Part shown: positions 40,101 to 51,024 of the stretch, in pieces
Layout: each line of letters starts with the position of its first letter
Numbering within the stretch: the first letter of the stretch is position 1
NCBI GenBank assembly: GCA_009739215.1
Contig: VSJF01000001.1
Coordinates: 248,001-312,000 of the forward strand
Length of the DNA stretch: 64,000 nucleotides
Source of the DNA: Floccularia luteovirens
Lineage: Eukaryota; Basidiomycota; Agaricomycetes; Agaricales; Squamanitaceae
Reading direction: 5' to 3'
Position numbers and translations under genes: made by a program
Notes under the pieces: model-generated
What the model was told of the DNA's origin: nothing
Databases searched by the model: none
What the model saw: the letters and a program-made list of their open reading frames with translations, nothing else

Positions 40101-42131
40101 GTTCTGCTCTAGCAGCCGACCCTTGATGCGGCTGCATCACCGGGTTCTGGCTGCGGGGAGGTAGAGGGGCTCGGACCTCTGCCAGGATTGAACGAGCACC
40201 AACTGGAGCTGATAGGGCAGGCACATACTCTGTGATTTCTGGTGGATTACGAAAAGATACAGTTGGACCAATTTTTATGTAACCTTGCTTATCATGGTTT
40301 ATGTTCGGAGCATGGCCAACTCGCTACAAGAACGTTACTATAGCCCAAAGTATCTCAATGCAGCTGAAGTCACAAACCTCCATGGTATCGTGATCCACTG
40401 GCCAAAATCGTAATGTTCGGTCCTTAGACCACGTTATGAGTTGGAACTCATCTGTAACATGATCAGATAGATGAAATTGATTAGGAAATAAACATTTACC
40501 TTGGTTCCCCTTTCGCCATACGAACTCTTTTACTACATCTGTGTGACCCTCAAACGTTTCTATTGGGACTATTGGTTCATCTTTAGCATACATTTCAAGA
40601 GCAGTTTCGCCCCTTTGAGGTAAACTCAGAATTCCCTGGCCGAAAGGTAAGTTACGTGCTCGCCACACCGGATAAGTAGTCCATATAACAGATTTGGGCT
40701 CTTGAGTTCCCTCCAGTTTTGTCGAGTCGTTTATATCCCAAGTCTTTATAGACTTATCCAAAGAACATGTCACGATCTGGTTTCTGATGCAATAAGACCA
40801 GTCGATCCCGTAGATTTTGGAATTGTGGGCTCGAATTCGAGACACTGGGAGAGATCCTTTCTAGATTGGAAGTAATCAGAATTGAGACTACTTCCAGCAG
40901 AAACTTGCACAATGACCAACCCGGCGATCCCATATAAAGACTTCATTGGAATGTGATGAGGCAAGTATATTCGGGTCCTGACGATTCCATTTTACTTGGG
41001 TGCCTCCGGCTTGAAACATCTCAGGTTTTTTATTCACTTTAACTGGTTCACTGTCCACTTACAATTGAATGCGGAAAGACCTTAACAGAATTGAACGTAA
41101 ACCATAGTTTCAAGGAAAAGTAGCCGTTGACGTAACATACCAAAAATCGGCTTATGGGGTTCCCGCAAATCCCAAGCCCACAACCAGGAGTCAATACCTG
41201 TACTGATAACTGTATCGCGTTCTGTTGTATGCCAATTAATATCGGTAATAGCTCGATAATGCGATCGTAATATATGCTCGATTGAGGTCTTCCCTCCCAG
41301 GAGCAAATTCCAGATAAGTCTGGAGCGTAACATATTTAGAGCTTGAATAATCCCGAATCATTACAACTTACAATTTCTCACTCGAGGTTGAGACAATGTA
41401 TTCCGAGCGAGATGGATGAGGGTTCCATTGTACATCAGCTACATCCCATGTCCCACCCTGCGGTAAGAATCTGGGAACTTCCGTAGGGTCCTCCAAGTCG
41501 ATGATAAACAGCCCACGACGCCTAGAAACGCGTCAGGTTTCGCTTCGGAAACCATACAATACACTTACGCAGCCAATACAACATCACGAGATGCAGGACT
41601 TATACTCATCTAATTTTCCGTTTGTCATGAATACAAGATAAGGACATGTTCACCACGTACATTCCCCACGGCATCTCCAACCAAATCCTTCATGTCAATT
41701 TGCAAACTCTGCTGAAACTTCCCTTCGTCCTTTGGAGATGGTGGCTCTATCAGCGCTTCGGGAATGTCTGCGGCCTTTTGCATTTCGCTAGCCAGGGATG
41801 TATCCCCTTGTCTCAAACGCCTCCTGCCGACACGCAAACGGTCATGAGCCTCCGGCAAGGAAGATGCAAGAATAGGTCGTCTCGCGGTGAGTAGGCTGGC
41901 CGGCAATGCAGAAGCCGCATCCAATGGTTGGTTCTCGTCGAAACGACTTCTCGTACGACTCGTGGAGGTTGATTTACGTGTACCGCGATACCCATATTCC
42001 GCGGATTCTGGAAGGGAGGGTGTCCATGATGGTCGTCGTTCGCCTAGGAGGTTTGTTGGAGAAGAAACTGTGCGTTCGTGGCGTTTGCGATGAGGGTACC
42101 ACTGCTCTCCATTGACATGACCAGGAAACAT
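37129..42131 (-). CDS. MTC5: SEACIT/GATOR-associated protein Mtc5/WDR59
   Basis: Part of the SEA (GATOR2-type) complex on the vacuole, which tunes TORC1 to amino acids. Start taken at ATG 42131 (MFPGHVNGEQWYPH); the open frame runs further upstream but without ATG. A Ser/Arg-rich N-terminal region leads to QQSLQIDMKDLVGDAVGN and then an N-terminal WD40 propeller: FIIDLEDPTEVPRFLP, DVADVQWNPHPSRSEYIVS, HILRSHYRAITDINWHTTER, DSWLWAWDLREPHKPIF, YCIRNQIVTCSLDKSIKTWD and FQLITWSKDRTLRFWPVD. A basic Ser-rich linker precedes an RWD domain (GPWGESSSVFIRITFTFPRD, HPEGTPTVDLERNPLIS, RPCLESCLRFLLFG). The C-terminus has a RING-like Cys cluster (CRLPVKG, CMQCYHV, CPSGCGCFC) and stops at 37129. All family domains are present in order; about ten introns. 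Confidence 0.9.
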
Positions 42132-42279
42132 AGGAGCCCAGTCTGAAGCTAGCTGGAGGATGAGGATTGCTTCCGTGCCCCGCACTTATACGGTAAGGCA
42201 ATTATTAGTGGCCGTCCAGAAATGGTGTTTGGGAAATTTGAAGCTCAGATGGTACTGCAGGGTCACAATCTAATCTTAT

Positions 42280-42530
42280 CAGCACAGAACCCAACGACTA
42301 TGATCTTCAAATGGTCTTTTTATAACTTGCGTCCGTTTTTGCAGTACAAGGTCTCCTCGCCGTATAAAGCCCTCTCCACTCAATACAGACTATACAGGAC
42401 GTGAAGTGCGTAATCTGTACTGCTTCAATCGTATCTCAAACGAGTGGGTTTTCTTACCACCGTTAATTGGATGGCACGTTGATGAAAAGAGGCAAGGACA
42501 ACTAGACAGTAGACGCATAATTTTCAATAG
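42280..42530 (+). pseudogene. Serine carboxypeptidase pseudogene 3 (ends only)
   Basis: Nucleotide relic of the neighbouring carboxypeptidase. About 42325-42447 resembles the signal-peptide exon and first intron of the gene at 45224: TTTTTGCAGTACAAGGTCTC here against TCTTTGCAGGACAATGTTCT there, and TACTGCTTCAATCGTATCTC here against TACTGCTTCGACCGTATCTT there. Directly afterwards, 42448-42515 resembles the C-terminal exon (TTCTTACCACCGTTAATTGG against TTCTTCCCAGCCGTTAAGAG), preserving the WxVDxK part of [11 protein letters not shown]. Everything between is deleted. No open frame spans it. It sits upstream of MET2 in the same orientation. Confidence 0.65.
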
Positions 42531-42774
42531 ACGATGTTTATCTTAGCAATCTTATCTCATCTTTGTAATTTCCAAATTGGGCGCATTGATGATGATTTCG
42601 GATTCACTAATCAGCACATCTATCTTGCATACCTCTGAGTGAAAAAAGTCCAACTAATTGAAGGGAAACAGGCCACAGTTTTAGGGACTACTATTCTAGC
42701 CCCCGTTCAAGCCAGTCGCGACACCACCCACTAGCCCTCATTTCAGCACAACCTTCTAAACGATCTAATATCAA

Positions 42775-44212
42775 ATGCCGTTGCTGACGCAGCTCATAGA
42801 CCAAGATATATATGTTGTACCTTCTTTCACTTTGGAATGTGGGGCAACACTAAAGGAAGTTCCGATAGCCTATAAGACTTGGGGCACTCTAAATGATACA
42901 AAGGATAATGTCATGATCATCTGTCATGCATTCACGGGAAGTGCGGATGTTGAGGATTGGTAAGTAGTGCTTATTCTTTATCAAGCCAACACTGGACAAC
43001 TCTACATAGGTGGGGACCACTTATGGGCCATGGAAAGGCTTTTGATCCCAACCGGTTCTTCATTTTTTGCGCAAATGTCCTTGGCTCGCCTTATGGATCT
43101 GCTTCCCCTATAACTATCAATCCAGACACAAAGAAGCCCTATGGTCCTCTATTTCCCCCAACCACAATACGCGATGATGTACGGTGAGTGTTTTCCTTCT
43201 TGATTCATCCTTGCAACGATAATTACTCGAAAGCAGGATACACAAACTCGTGTTAGATCACTTAGGTATTCATTCTGTTGCGGTTGCGATTGGTGGATCT
43301 ATGGGAGGCATGGCCGTACTGGAATGGCCCCTATGCACTCCACCAGGTTATGTTAGGCATATCATACCTCTCGCCACGTCCGCAAGGCACTCCGCCTGGT
43401 GTATCAGCTGGGGAGAAGCTCAGCGACAGAGCATTTATAGTGACCCAGTTTATGAAGATGGTTTCTACAGATCACAACCAGCATCTGGCCTTGCCGCCGC
43501 AAGAATGAGCGCCTTGCTTACATATCGCTCTCGCGATTCTTTTGAGAGCCGTTTTGGACGCAAATCCCAAGTACCTCCCCAGCAAACTGGTACAATCACC
43601 CCCCCAGACTCTCCCACAACATCGGCGGACGAGGCTCTAGCTGTTCATAATGATGGACATCGGGGAGCTAAACCAAGATCGCCAGACCCAGAATTTTCGG
43701 TGACGGAAGAATCACGAATGAAATCTCCTGTTTCGAAACCACCTATTTTCTCTGCACAGTCGTATCTTCGTTATCAAGGCGACAAATTCACTGCAAGATT
43801 CGATGCAAATTGCTACATCCATATTACCAGAAAAATGGATACGCATGACATTACGCGTGGACGTATGTCGGAAGGATATGATGACACGCGCGCACTCGCT
43901 CACATACTTTCTCAACTTCCACCACGCGCGTTGGTTATCAGCATTGCGACAGATGGGCTTTTCACAACTTCTGAACAACGTGAAATAGCCGAGCACATAC
44001 CGCAAGCAGAATTGGTGGTCATACCCTCGCCGGATGGGCATGATGGATTCTTGTTGGAGTTTGAACAGATTAACACCCATATTTTGAAGTTTTTGCGGCG
44101 CGAATTTCCACGACAATATGAAAAGGAGATTGAAGAGCACTCGATAGAAGGGTTCGGAATCAAGAAAACTAGCATATTTGGTGAGGCTGAAGCCGACATT
44201 ACAAGGTGGTAA
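42775..44212 (+). CDS. MET2: Homoserine O-acetyltransferase
   Basis: Acetyl-CoA + L-homoserine -> O-acetyl-L-homoserine, the committed step toward methionine in fungi. Three exons: MPLLTQLIDQDIYVVPSFTL to VEDW; WGPLMGHGKAFDPNRFFIFC to IRDDVR; and a long third exon from IHKLVLDHLGIHSVAVAIGG. It is an alpha/beta hydrolase: the nucleophile elbow is GGSMGGMAVLEW, the acid is in ISIATDGLFT and the histidine in SPDGHDGFLLEFEQ. The substrate-binding CNCY-type segment reads ARFDANCYIHITRKMDTHDI. A Pro/Ser/Thr-rich insert of about 70 residues, common in fungal enzymes, lies between FESRFGRK and QSYLRYQGDKF. Ends GEAEADITRW, stop at 44212. All catalytic residues are present. A relic of its 3' end lies after the carboxypeptidase at about 47395-47620. 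Confidence 0.95.
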
Positions 44213-45223
44213 CACCTTGTTGTGGTTATAGGCTACAGCAGGGTTATGTTATGTCATAACTTATACTCGCTTCTTCGTATCACATACGTACAATGTATTT
44301 GCAATATGTCTCCTGCAGGGCTCATGATCAGACGATGGAGTGTTGTTGTTCACTTATACTAAAATGAAATAGAGTAAGATTACCCTTTGTGGTGCCAAGA
44401 TTCTGGGAACATTTTTTGTAGCATCCTTCACTTAAGTCTTGCCGCGACATCTTCAAAAGGATACAACAGTACACCGACATGGCAGCTATAACAGCATCAC
44501 TCAGGGTTGGAGGGCTTACACTAATTCTCCATTTGCCATCGCCATGTGCATGAATGGATGGACATCCGTTCAAGTTCCCATGAAACCCCGTTCGAGTCTT
44601 TTTGACACGATGGTGCTATAGGTGCGAAAATATCTGCAGTCTTCTATATCTCCTCGTCCCAAACACCTCCTCCCAACACATAAACTGTCAGGCCACTCTG
44701 CTTGGAGCCCATGACGATCATGGGCTCCAAGCGAAGTCAATGCGAGAATGTGTCGACACTGTCTCCTGCTTCAGAATTCGAATATTAAGTCCCAGACTGA
44801 TCTCTTTAGTTCCTCGACAACCAATCTTTTTTGAAGTGAACCCTTCCTTTAAACCGAAATCCTCAGCCCCTACTTTTGCTCGAGTATAAGTATGCCCAGT
44901 ATACAGAAAAACTGAAAATTCCCGCTTGTCGCAACATGATGCAGCGCAGCTAAGTTTTATCAAGTGTCCAGTGGGTTGCAATAACGTTATATCATCGTCA
45001 CAAATATTTTCGGACTTAAACAATTTCTGTGTACAAGTTGCTGTGCATTAAGATCCCAGCTGGCACATGGGCTAGTGGAGATACCAGGTACTAAGCCAGA
45101 CTATCTTACAAATGGCCGTCGGACCGATATATGATATCCGTGAGAGTTCAAGCATATGTATATGCACTTATATTTAATTCAATAACCCAGCCACGAGCAT
45201 TCAAACCACCGCCTTCGCGATAT
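44213..45223. other. Intergenic region MET2 to carboxypeptidase
   Basis: Contains the MET2 3' flank (44213-44330, repeated downstream of the carboxypeptidase), a perfect 15-bp hairpin at 44700-44732, and the presumed carboxypeptidase promoter. No gene recognised. Confidence 0.5.
44700..44732. repeat. Perfect 15-bp inverted repeat with 3-nt loop
   Basis: Arm GCTTGGAGCCCATGA (44700-44714), loop CGA, arm TCATGGGCTCCAAGC (44718-44732): every position pairs. It could form a very stable hairpin in RNA or a cruciform in DNA. It lies 488 bp past the MET2 stop and 492 bp before the carboxypeptidase start, too far to be an obvious MET2 terminator. Confidence 0.9.
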
Positions 45224-47389
45224 GATCAAGGCCGCTCTCATCCTCAGCATAAGTGTCTCTTTACTTCCGTCTGTCTTTGCAGGACAATGTTCTTCATTGC
45301 AAAATGTTCTCTCTTTATCTAATGTAGATTACGTCCAAAGTGGAGGTGTGTAATTCATACTGCTTCGACCGTATCTTAAACCTTACCGGTCCCAAGCTCC
45401 AGATTCCAGCCTTTTAACGGTTATTGAAGACCCGTCTACGCTTTCTGAAGACAAGTTCACGCGTTTGGTTCACCCTGCATTTCCGGGACACAGTGTCCGA
45501 GTTAAAAAAGCCCCACTGTGCGCGAAGGAGCCGGCCAAGTACAACTTCAAGTGACGCTACAATATATGAATTGCCCTAATTTCCAAATTCCTGTTTTTAG
45601 TTCATATTCAGGGTACATCGATATGGGAGCCAAACATCTTTTCTTCTACTTCCATGAAAGTAGGAATAATCCAGCAAAGGATGATGTTATACTTTGGTTA
45701 GATGGGGGTGAGTTTCGTGTCTCATGAGTGTATGAAGATGATTCATTCATTCACTGCTAGGCCCTGGATGTTCGTCTGCTTTAAGTCTTTTGTCATCAGC
45801 AGGTCAGTAGCACATCTAAGAGCGTGTCTCCATTGCCAACCTTATCTATTCCATAGGACCCTGTACACTGAACCTGTCTGGGGAAATTGGTTTCAACCCA
45901 TACTCCTGGAATGCCAACACAAGTATCCTGTTTGTCGACCAACCAGTGGGTGTTGGATTCTCTCATGCTGAACATGGTGAAACAGTGGTATGCCATTCAT
46001 GCCATCCCCATATCATATCAGTGCCTCATTGATTTTTATCATAAGGGGACGTCGGAACAGGGCGGAAAGGATATTGCTACCTTCCTAGCAATTTTTTTCG
46101 AAACATTTGGTAGTTATAAAGGTCGAAAGCTCCATGTAAATGGAGTTTCGTACGGGGTATCTTTATAAACCACCACTTCGAGAATATCCCGTTGATAATC
46201 GGTCTTCAAACAGGGCCGTTATGTTCCTGTGTTTGCAGCAGCAATTTATGACCAAAATTCAGAATTGGTCAAAGCAGGATTGACTCCTATCAACTTGAAT
46301 TCTATTATGATCGGTTAGTGGAATGGTTTTGTAGACGCATATGATTTACAACATGGATTGCTTTCCAGGGAATGGATGTAGTGACCACTACACAATGATA
46401 CCATCCTATTACGATATGACATGCACATCGGCCCTGATCCCTCCAGTTTTGGATGTCGGGTGAGTTTATATTATTATTGCACCATCATGAATTCTCATCT
46501 ATGAATCAGTACATGCGCCCGTATGAAAAAAGCCGTAATTTGTTCACTATTTTCTTGTGAGGTAACAATAATAATGATGATATTCTCAGATACCAAGATG
46601 TGAAAAATGGTTGAAAGAGGCTTGTGTTGATATTTTCGATCGCATTTCTTGCAAAGCTGCCACAGATTTCTGCAACACAGAAATCAGCCGTCCATACATG
46701 TCTCTTGGTGAGTTGGTGACTTCTCTCTCTTTACCATCTGTTTAATTGAGCATAAGAAACTAAACAGGGAAAGACTTGTATAACATGACTAGTGGATGTG
46801 AAGGATCAGGGGAAGAGCTTTCGTGCATGCCAATTGTGCAGTATGCCTCCCTCTGTCATATGTTATCAACTACCTGCCTTAACAATCGACCAGAGTCATC
46901 GAGTCACACCTTAACACTCCCGAAATCCAATCCGTGTTGGGGGTAGATCCCGTTACAACCAACTTCTCCTTATGTTCTCCCGCAATTGACACACTATTTT
47001 CTGAAAGCATGGACTCGTACCACTCGATCCTCCCTTATTTCACATCCTTACTTGAACACGGTGTAAGAACTTTAATCTACGTTGGCCGCAACGACTGGAT
47101 ATGTAACTTCGTTGGGAATGAACGTTTTACCATGAGCTTGGAGTGGAGTGGGCACGAAGAGTTTTCTTCCCAGCCGTTAAGAGAATGGAGTGTTGATGGA
47201 AAGAAGGCGGGAATGGTGCGTAGTGCGCAGGGGTTGACCTATGTGACGCTCGATGGTGCTGGACATGGCGTGAGCTGCTACTTTATTACCTTCTTTCTAA
47301 AGCTCAATATCATTTTATAGGCTACCCTCGACAAACCAAATGAAGGGTTAGAGCTCATGAGGAGATGGTTGGCTGAAACTGACATATGA
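45224..47389 (+). CDS. Secreted/vacuolar serine carboxypeptidase (S10, carboxypeptidase Y-like)
   Basis: Removes C-terminal residues from peptides. The signal peptide is [20 protein letters not shown], cleaved before GQC. Joining short exons gives the prosegment ([18 protein letters not shown]), [137 protein letters not shown], then the C-terminal exon with [17 protein letters not shown] and VTLDGAGHG, ending AETDI at 47389. The catalytic triad is Ser in GVSYGG, Asp in RNDW and His in AGHG. Two departures from consensus: the Glu before the catalytic Ser (GESYGG) is Val, and GHM after the His is GHG. Frames are open through about ten introns, so it is probably expressed, possibly with altered activity. 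Confidence 0.88.
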
Positions 47390-47393
47390 GTCA

Positions 47394-47620
47394 AACGGCT
47401 TTGCGACACATTTATCTAGAAACTTTTCATTTGTCCAACAGACCGATCCATTGAACTTTTTATAAATGCTGATATTAAAAAGTGGTATCACCGTGTCGCG
47501 GCTACAGCATCATCATGTTACATCATACTTATATGCAGTACTGCACAACTTGTTTTTTCGTATCCACAAACGTACAATTGATGTAAATTAGCAGAGCTCA
47601 GGAAAGAGAGTGCTGGTACT
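47394..47620 (+). pseudogene. Relic of MET2 3' end
   Basis: Starting a few bases past the carboxypeptidase stop, this resembles the last codons and 3' flank of MET2. About 47452-47496 reads RSIELF-INADIKKWY, against HSIEGF..EADITRW-stop in MET2. The matching flank follows: GGCTACAGCA at 47500 against 44231, and ACGTACAAT at about 47570 against 44286. It lacks the rest of the gene and a proper stop. It fits loss of a second MET2 copy after tandem duplication. Confidence 0.6.
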
Positions 47621-47641
47621 CACTCACGAGGTGAAAGCCCT

Positions 47642-48767
47642 TCATGCAGTGAAATTATACTTTTTCCGTGCCTTTCGTTCAATGAACGATGGCCAAGCCC
47701 AATACAAGAGGTGGGCCAACCTCATGTAACCGGGCATAAAAATAGTCTTTTCCCCTTCGTCAATCGCTTTAATGCATCGTTTTGCCACAGCTATACGTTT
47801 AAGACCATAGAGATTGGGATCAGATTCTACAACTTCCCCGCCGTCGATTGCAGATGCCCTGAAGTCGCCTTCCACTGTTGAAGGCAAAATATATGAAAAT
47901 GATATGTTTGGATGCTCAATGGAGAGCGCTTGATACAGAATGAGACCTGCAGCCTTTGTCGAAGCGTATAACGTGCGTGTTGGAGCTGGAATCACCGATG
48001 CAAGAGAGGATACTAGAAGTATTGATGGTGATTTTGAGGATTTTGAGAGGAGGGGTATCTATTTTTGAGTTGTTCAGTTAAAATGTAGCAACACCGGAGG
48101 AAATTGGACAAACGAAAGTCACGGCAGAAATCAGTGGACCAATGTAATTTCCTTTGCTTGCTGCAGCTGCGACGTCTACCACATTCCTGACACCTGATTC
48201 ACTGGCTTCTGTTGGTTCGAATGTTTCGCCTTTCGATTTCACCCCTGCCACATCCATCAAGCTCCGGAGTGCAGACACACCAGCAGCAACAATTATCGTG
48301 TCAACTCCTTGCCATTCTGGACGGTAAATTATTTATTATTTTAGCTATAGTTTTTGTTTGACATGAGACTCACCTTTTTCTAACATGGTTCTCAAATTTA
48401 CCATATCATTCACTTCGGAAAAATCGCCCGCAAAAGCTAAAAACCTACTGCTGTATAAAGCAGTATCCCCCCCGGAACGTTCACTTGCAGTCCGACATTC
48501 ATTGGCAACGTTCATGATTTTTTCTTTCCTGCGTCCCACGACGCATATCTTTGCGCCACGCTCGGCATACTGCAACGCAATTGCTTCACCGATTCCGCTT
48601 GACGCGCCTAACACCAGAACACGCTCTTCACTCGGTGCAATCTTTGAAAGCCGGTGAGGCTTTCTTAGCCGACGAATGGTATATAAAATAGATATAAAGG
48701 CCAAAACAACTGTTTTTGATACCCATGTAGATGGGTTTATAGAAACGGGAAAGTATTTCGTGTGCAT
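47642..48767 (-). CDS. Membrane-anchored short-chain dehydrogenase/reductase
   Basis: NAD(P)-dependent oxidoreductase of the classical SDR type. Starts MHTKYFPVSINPSTWVSKTV at 48767; an N-terminal hydrophobic helix (TVVLAFISILYTI) precedes the Rossmann motif VLVLGASSGIGEAIALQYAE and the Arg-rich VVGRRKEKI, which suggests NADP preference. The middle exon has GVDTIIVAAGVSALRSLMDV. The catalytic block is LLVSSLASVIPA with TRTLYASTKAAGLIL (Ser, Tyr and Lys of the triad). The C-terminal exon ends in a hydrophobic/basic tail (LLYWAWPSFIERKARKKYNF), stop at 47642. Two or three short introns. The TM helix and tail resemble ER or lipid-droplet 11-beta-HSD-like SDRs. The substrate cannot be read from the sequence. 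Confidence 0.88.
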
Positions 48768-48895
48768 GTATGATAGTTCTGTCGTTGCAGTCTAGCTATG
48801 TAAAGAACTTTGCAGGTTCATTACGGCAAACACATGTCAATAATTTCCCTAATCATTAAAACCTAACCCTAATCGCTGGTTTCCTTCCTGCCACC
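48768..48895. promoter_or_regulatory. Short divergent promoter, SDR / BCKDH E2
   Basis: Only 128 bp separate the two start codons, so both core promoters lie here. The + strand start has a CCACCATG context. Confidence 0.5.
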
Positions 48896-50613
48896 ATGTT
48901 CATTCGTCCCTTGCGTCGATTACTGGGACGACCTCTTGCGATTTCTTACTTCCATACTACGCCAACTTCATGGGCATCAAGGAAAGTTATCCAGAAGTTC
49001 AAACTTGCAGACATTGGAGAAGGCATCACGGAATGCGAGGTCATCAAGTGGTTTGTAGTTCCGGCCGGGTGAACTTTTTCGAATCAACAATGACTTTACT
49101 CTCTCCGCAGGAGTGTAAATACGTCCGCTAAAGTACAGGCTTTTGACCCACTATGTGAAGTGCAAAGTGATAAGGCAAGTGTGGAAATCACCAGTCCGTT
49201 TGACGGTGTCGTAAAGGAGCTACTGGTGCAAGAAGGCGAGATCGCGAAGGTTGGAGCAGGACTTTGCCTGATTGAAGTCGACGAGGAAACCTTGGATGAG
49301 GTTGACTCTACACTTGTAGAACCTTTGGACACGTCAACCTCATCTGCAACCCCCGCACAATCTGACGTAGATGTTCTGGCACCCTCCCCGCACTCGCCAT
49401 CCGCCCAGGAGGCCGCTCTACCTTCTATGAGACGATTTCATCCTTTGGACCCTAATTCTGCTACATCATCAGGCAATTCTAATCATAAAGATATTCTTGC
49501 CCCTCCATCAGTGCGACATTTCGCGCGAAAGAATGGTGTGGACTTGTCAAAGTTGGCCCCAGGTAGCGGTAAGGATGGACGGATCGAGAAAAGAGATGTG
49601 GAAGCATTCTTAGCGAAGCTAGATGATACACCGCAGGAGTTTGTACCACTGGTTGCGCAACGCGACGATGTCGTTGTGGAATTGGGAAGAACGCGGTATG
49701 GAATGTGGAAGGCCATGGTCAAGGTTGGTGTTTTGTATCTCGTGACTATTATCAGATTCATCTATTCCTTAGAGTTTGGAGATACCTCATTTTGGGTATG
49801 TTTAGCAACTGATTCTATGATTTTAAGTGTTATAAACAACTATTGCCCTGCAGATATTCGACCACTCTTGATCTTACAGAATTATACAATCTCTTGCCAA
49901 TCTTAAATGCGAATATCCCAAATCATTATTTACCACCAACTGCATCATCATATACGGTTCTCGCAGTCGATCCTTCATCCATTTACCCAGCACCATCTTC
50001 GCAACCAGTTCCGATCACCCATCAATATACCAAGTTGACGTATCTCCCTGTTTTGTTGAAGACCCTTTCGAGAGCTATGATTGAGTGGCCACTCTTCAGG
50101 AGTTCAATAACCCCTAATACATCCAGCTCTTCACCTCCAAAACCGACGCTGACCGTTCGGCCCCACGCCGATATTAGCATTGCGCTGTCCACACCTTCTG
50201 GTCTTTACACCCCCACGATCCAACGTGTTGATACACATTCTATCTACTCACTTGCGTCACAGCTCAAGAACCTCTCTTCCCTTGGGCGTCAGGTCCCTTG
50301 TGGGCTGTCTGTCGCTGAAATGCCGAAACGGGGAGGAACATTAACCGTTTCAAATGTGGGTGCGTTAGGTGATGGAGATTATGCATCACCAGTGCTCGTA
50401 CCAGGAGGTGGCGTCGCTATCGTTGCTATTGGGCGAGCCAAATGGGTTTGGGATGTGAACAGGGGAGATGGCAAGGGGGAGAGGCGATTTAAAGTAGGAA
50501 TTAGTTGGAGTGCGGATCATAGAGTGGTAGAAGGAGCAGAGATGGCTGCATTTGTCGAGTGTTGGAGGGGATATGTAGAAACACCGCAACGACTTGTTGG
50601 GGAAGCAGTATGA
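48896..50613 (+). CDS. Branched-chain 2-oxo acid dehydrogenase E2 (dihydrolipoamide acyltransferase)
   Basis: Mitochondrial E2 core that transfers branched acyl groups from lipoate to CoA in valine, leucine and isoleucine catabolism. Starts MFIRPLRRLLGRPLAISYFH at 48896, an Arg-rich presequence. The lipoyl domain (KFKLADIGEGITECEVIKW, then LCEVQSDKASVEITSPFDGV; the Lys of SDKAS is lipoylated) spans the first intron. After a Ser/Pro/Thr linker comes the E3-binding domain (APPSVRHFARKNGVDLSKLA). The acyltransferase domain starts near SLEIPHFGYSTTLDLTELYN (after two introns at about 49722-49855). It includes GGTLTVSNVGALGDGDYASP and the active-site block WSADHRVVEGAEMAAFVE. The usual DHRxxDG reads DHRxxEG here; the catalytic His is kept. 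Stop at 50613. The -EIPHF- motif and lack of pyruvate-type features favour BCKDH over PDH E2. Confidence 0.9.
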
Positions 50614-51024
50614 TATATAAAATATTATCTGTGCATGAATGATAAATTAAGGTGTGAAAATAAATAATAATTTTTTAAAACTCCGGTAGTGTCGCGGTGG
50701 ACCCTGTTCAAGTAGTCACCAACAAACACCTGGCGCGCAGGAAGGTCAAGATAATCACCCTCGGCCCTCCAGGACTTCCAATCCGCGCGGAAGCCTCGTG
50801 AGTATCGTGAGTGTGGTAAGCTGTAAGTATGTTAGTTGCACTTTCCGTTATTCCAGCTATAAAAAATGTCTTCTCATGTTGGCCTATTTCAGCATTATTT
50901 TACGAGCTACCGCAAGACTCCTCCTCGACGTGCATTTACTCCTACGTTCAACCTTTGGAGAGGATCCAACTCTTCAAAGACCTCTATCAAGTCAATAACT
51001 GATATTTCGCGCGTTACTGCAGTC
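50614..51024. promoter_or_regulatory. Intergenic region upstream of the dynein tail gene
   Basis: 411 bp between E2 and the dynein start. The frame is open upstream of 51025 back to 50866, so a longer N-terminus is possible. No other feature. Confidence 0.4.

Noticed and set aside
42132..42185. MTC5 start at 42185
   Set aside because: The codon is GTG; the first in-frame ATG is at 42131.
45509..45600. Frame stop in the carboxypeptidase after PAKYNFK
   Set aside because: A GTACAA..TTTTAG intron removes it and joins to [13 protein letters not shown], the conserved sequence.
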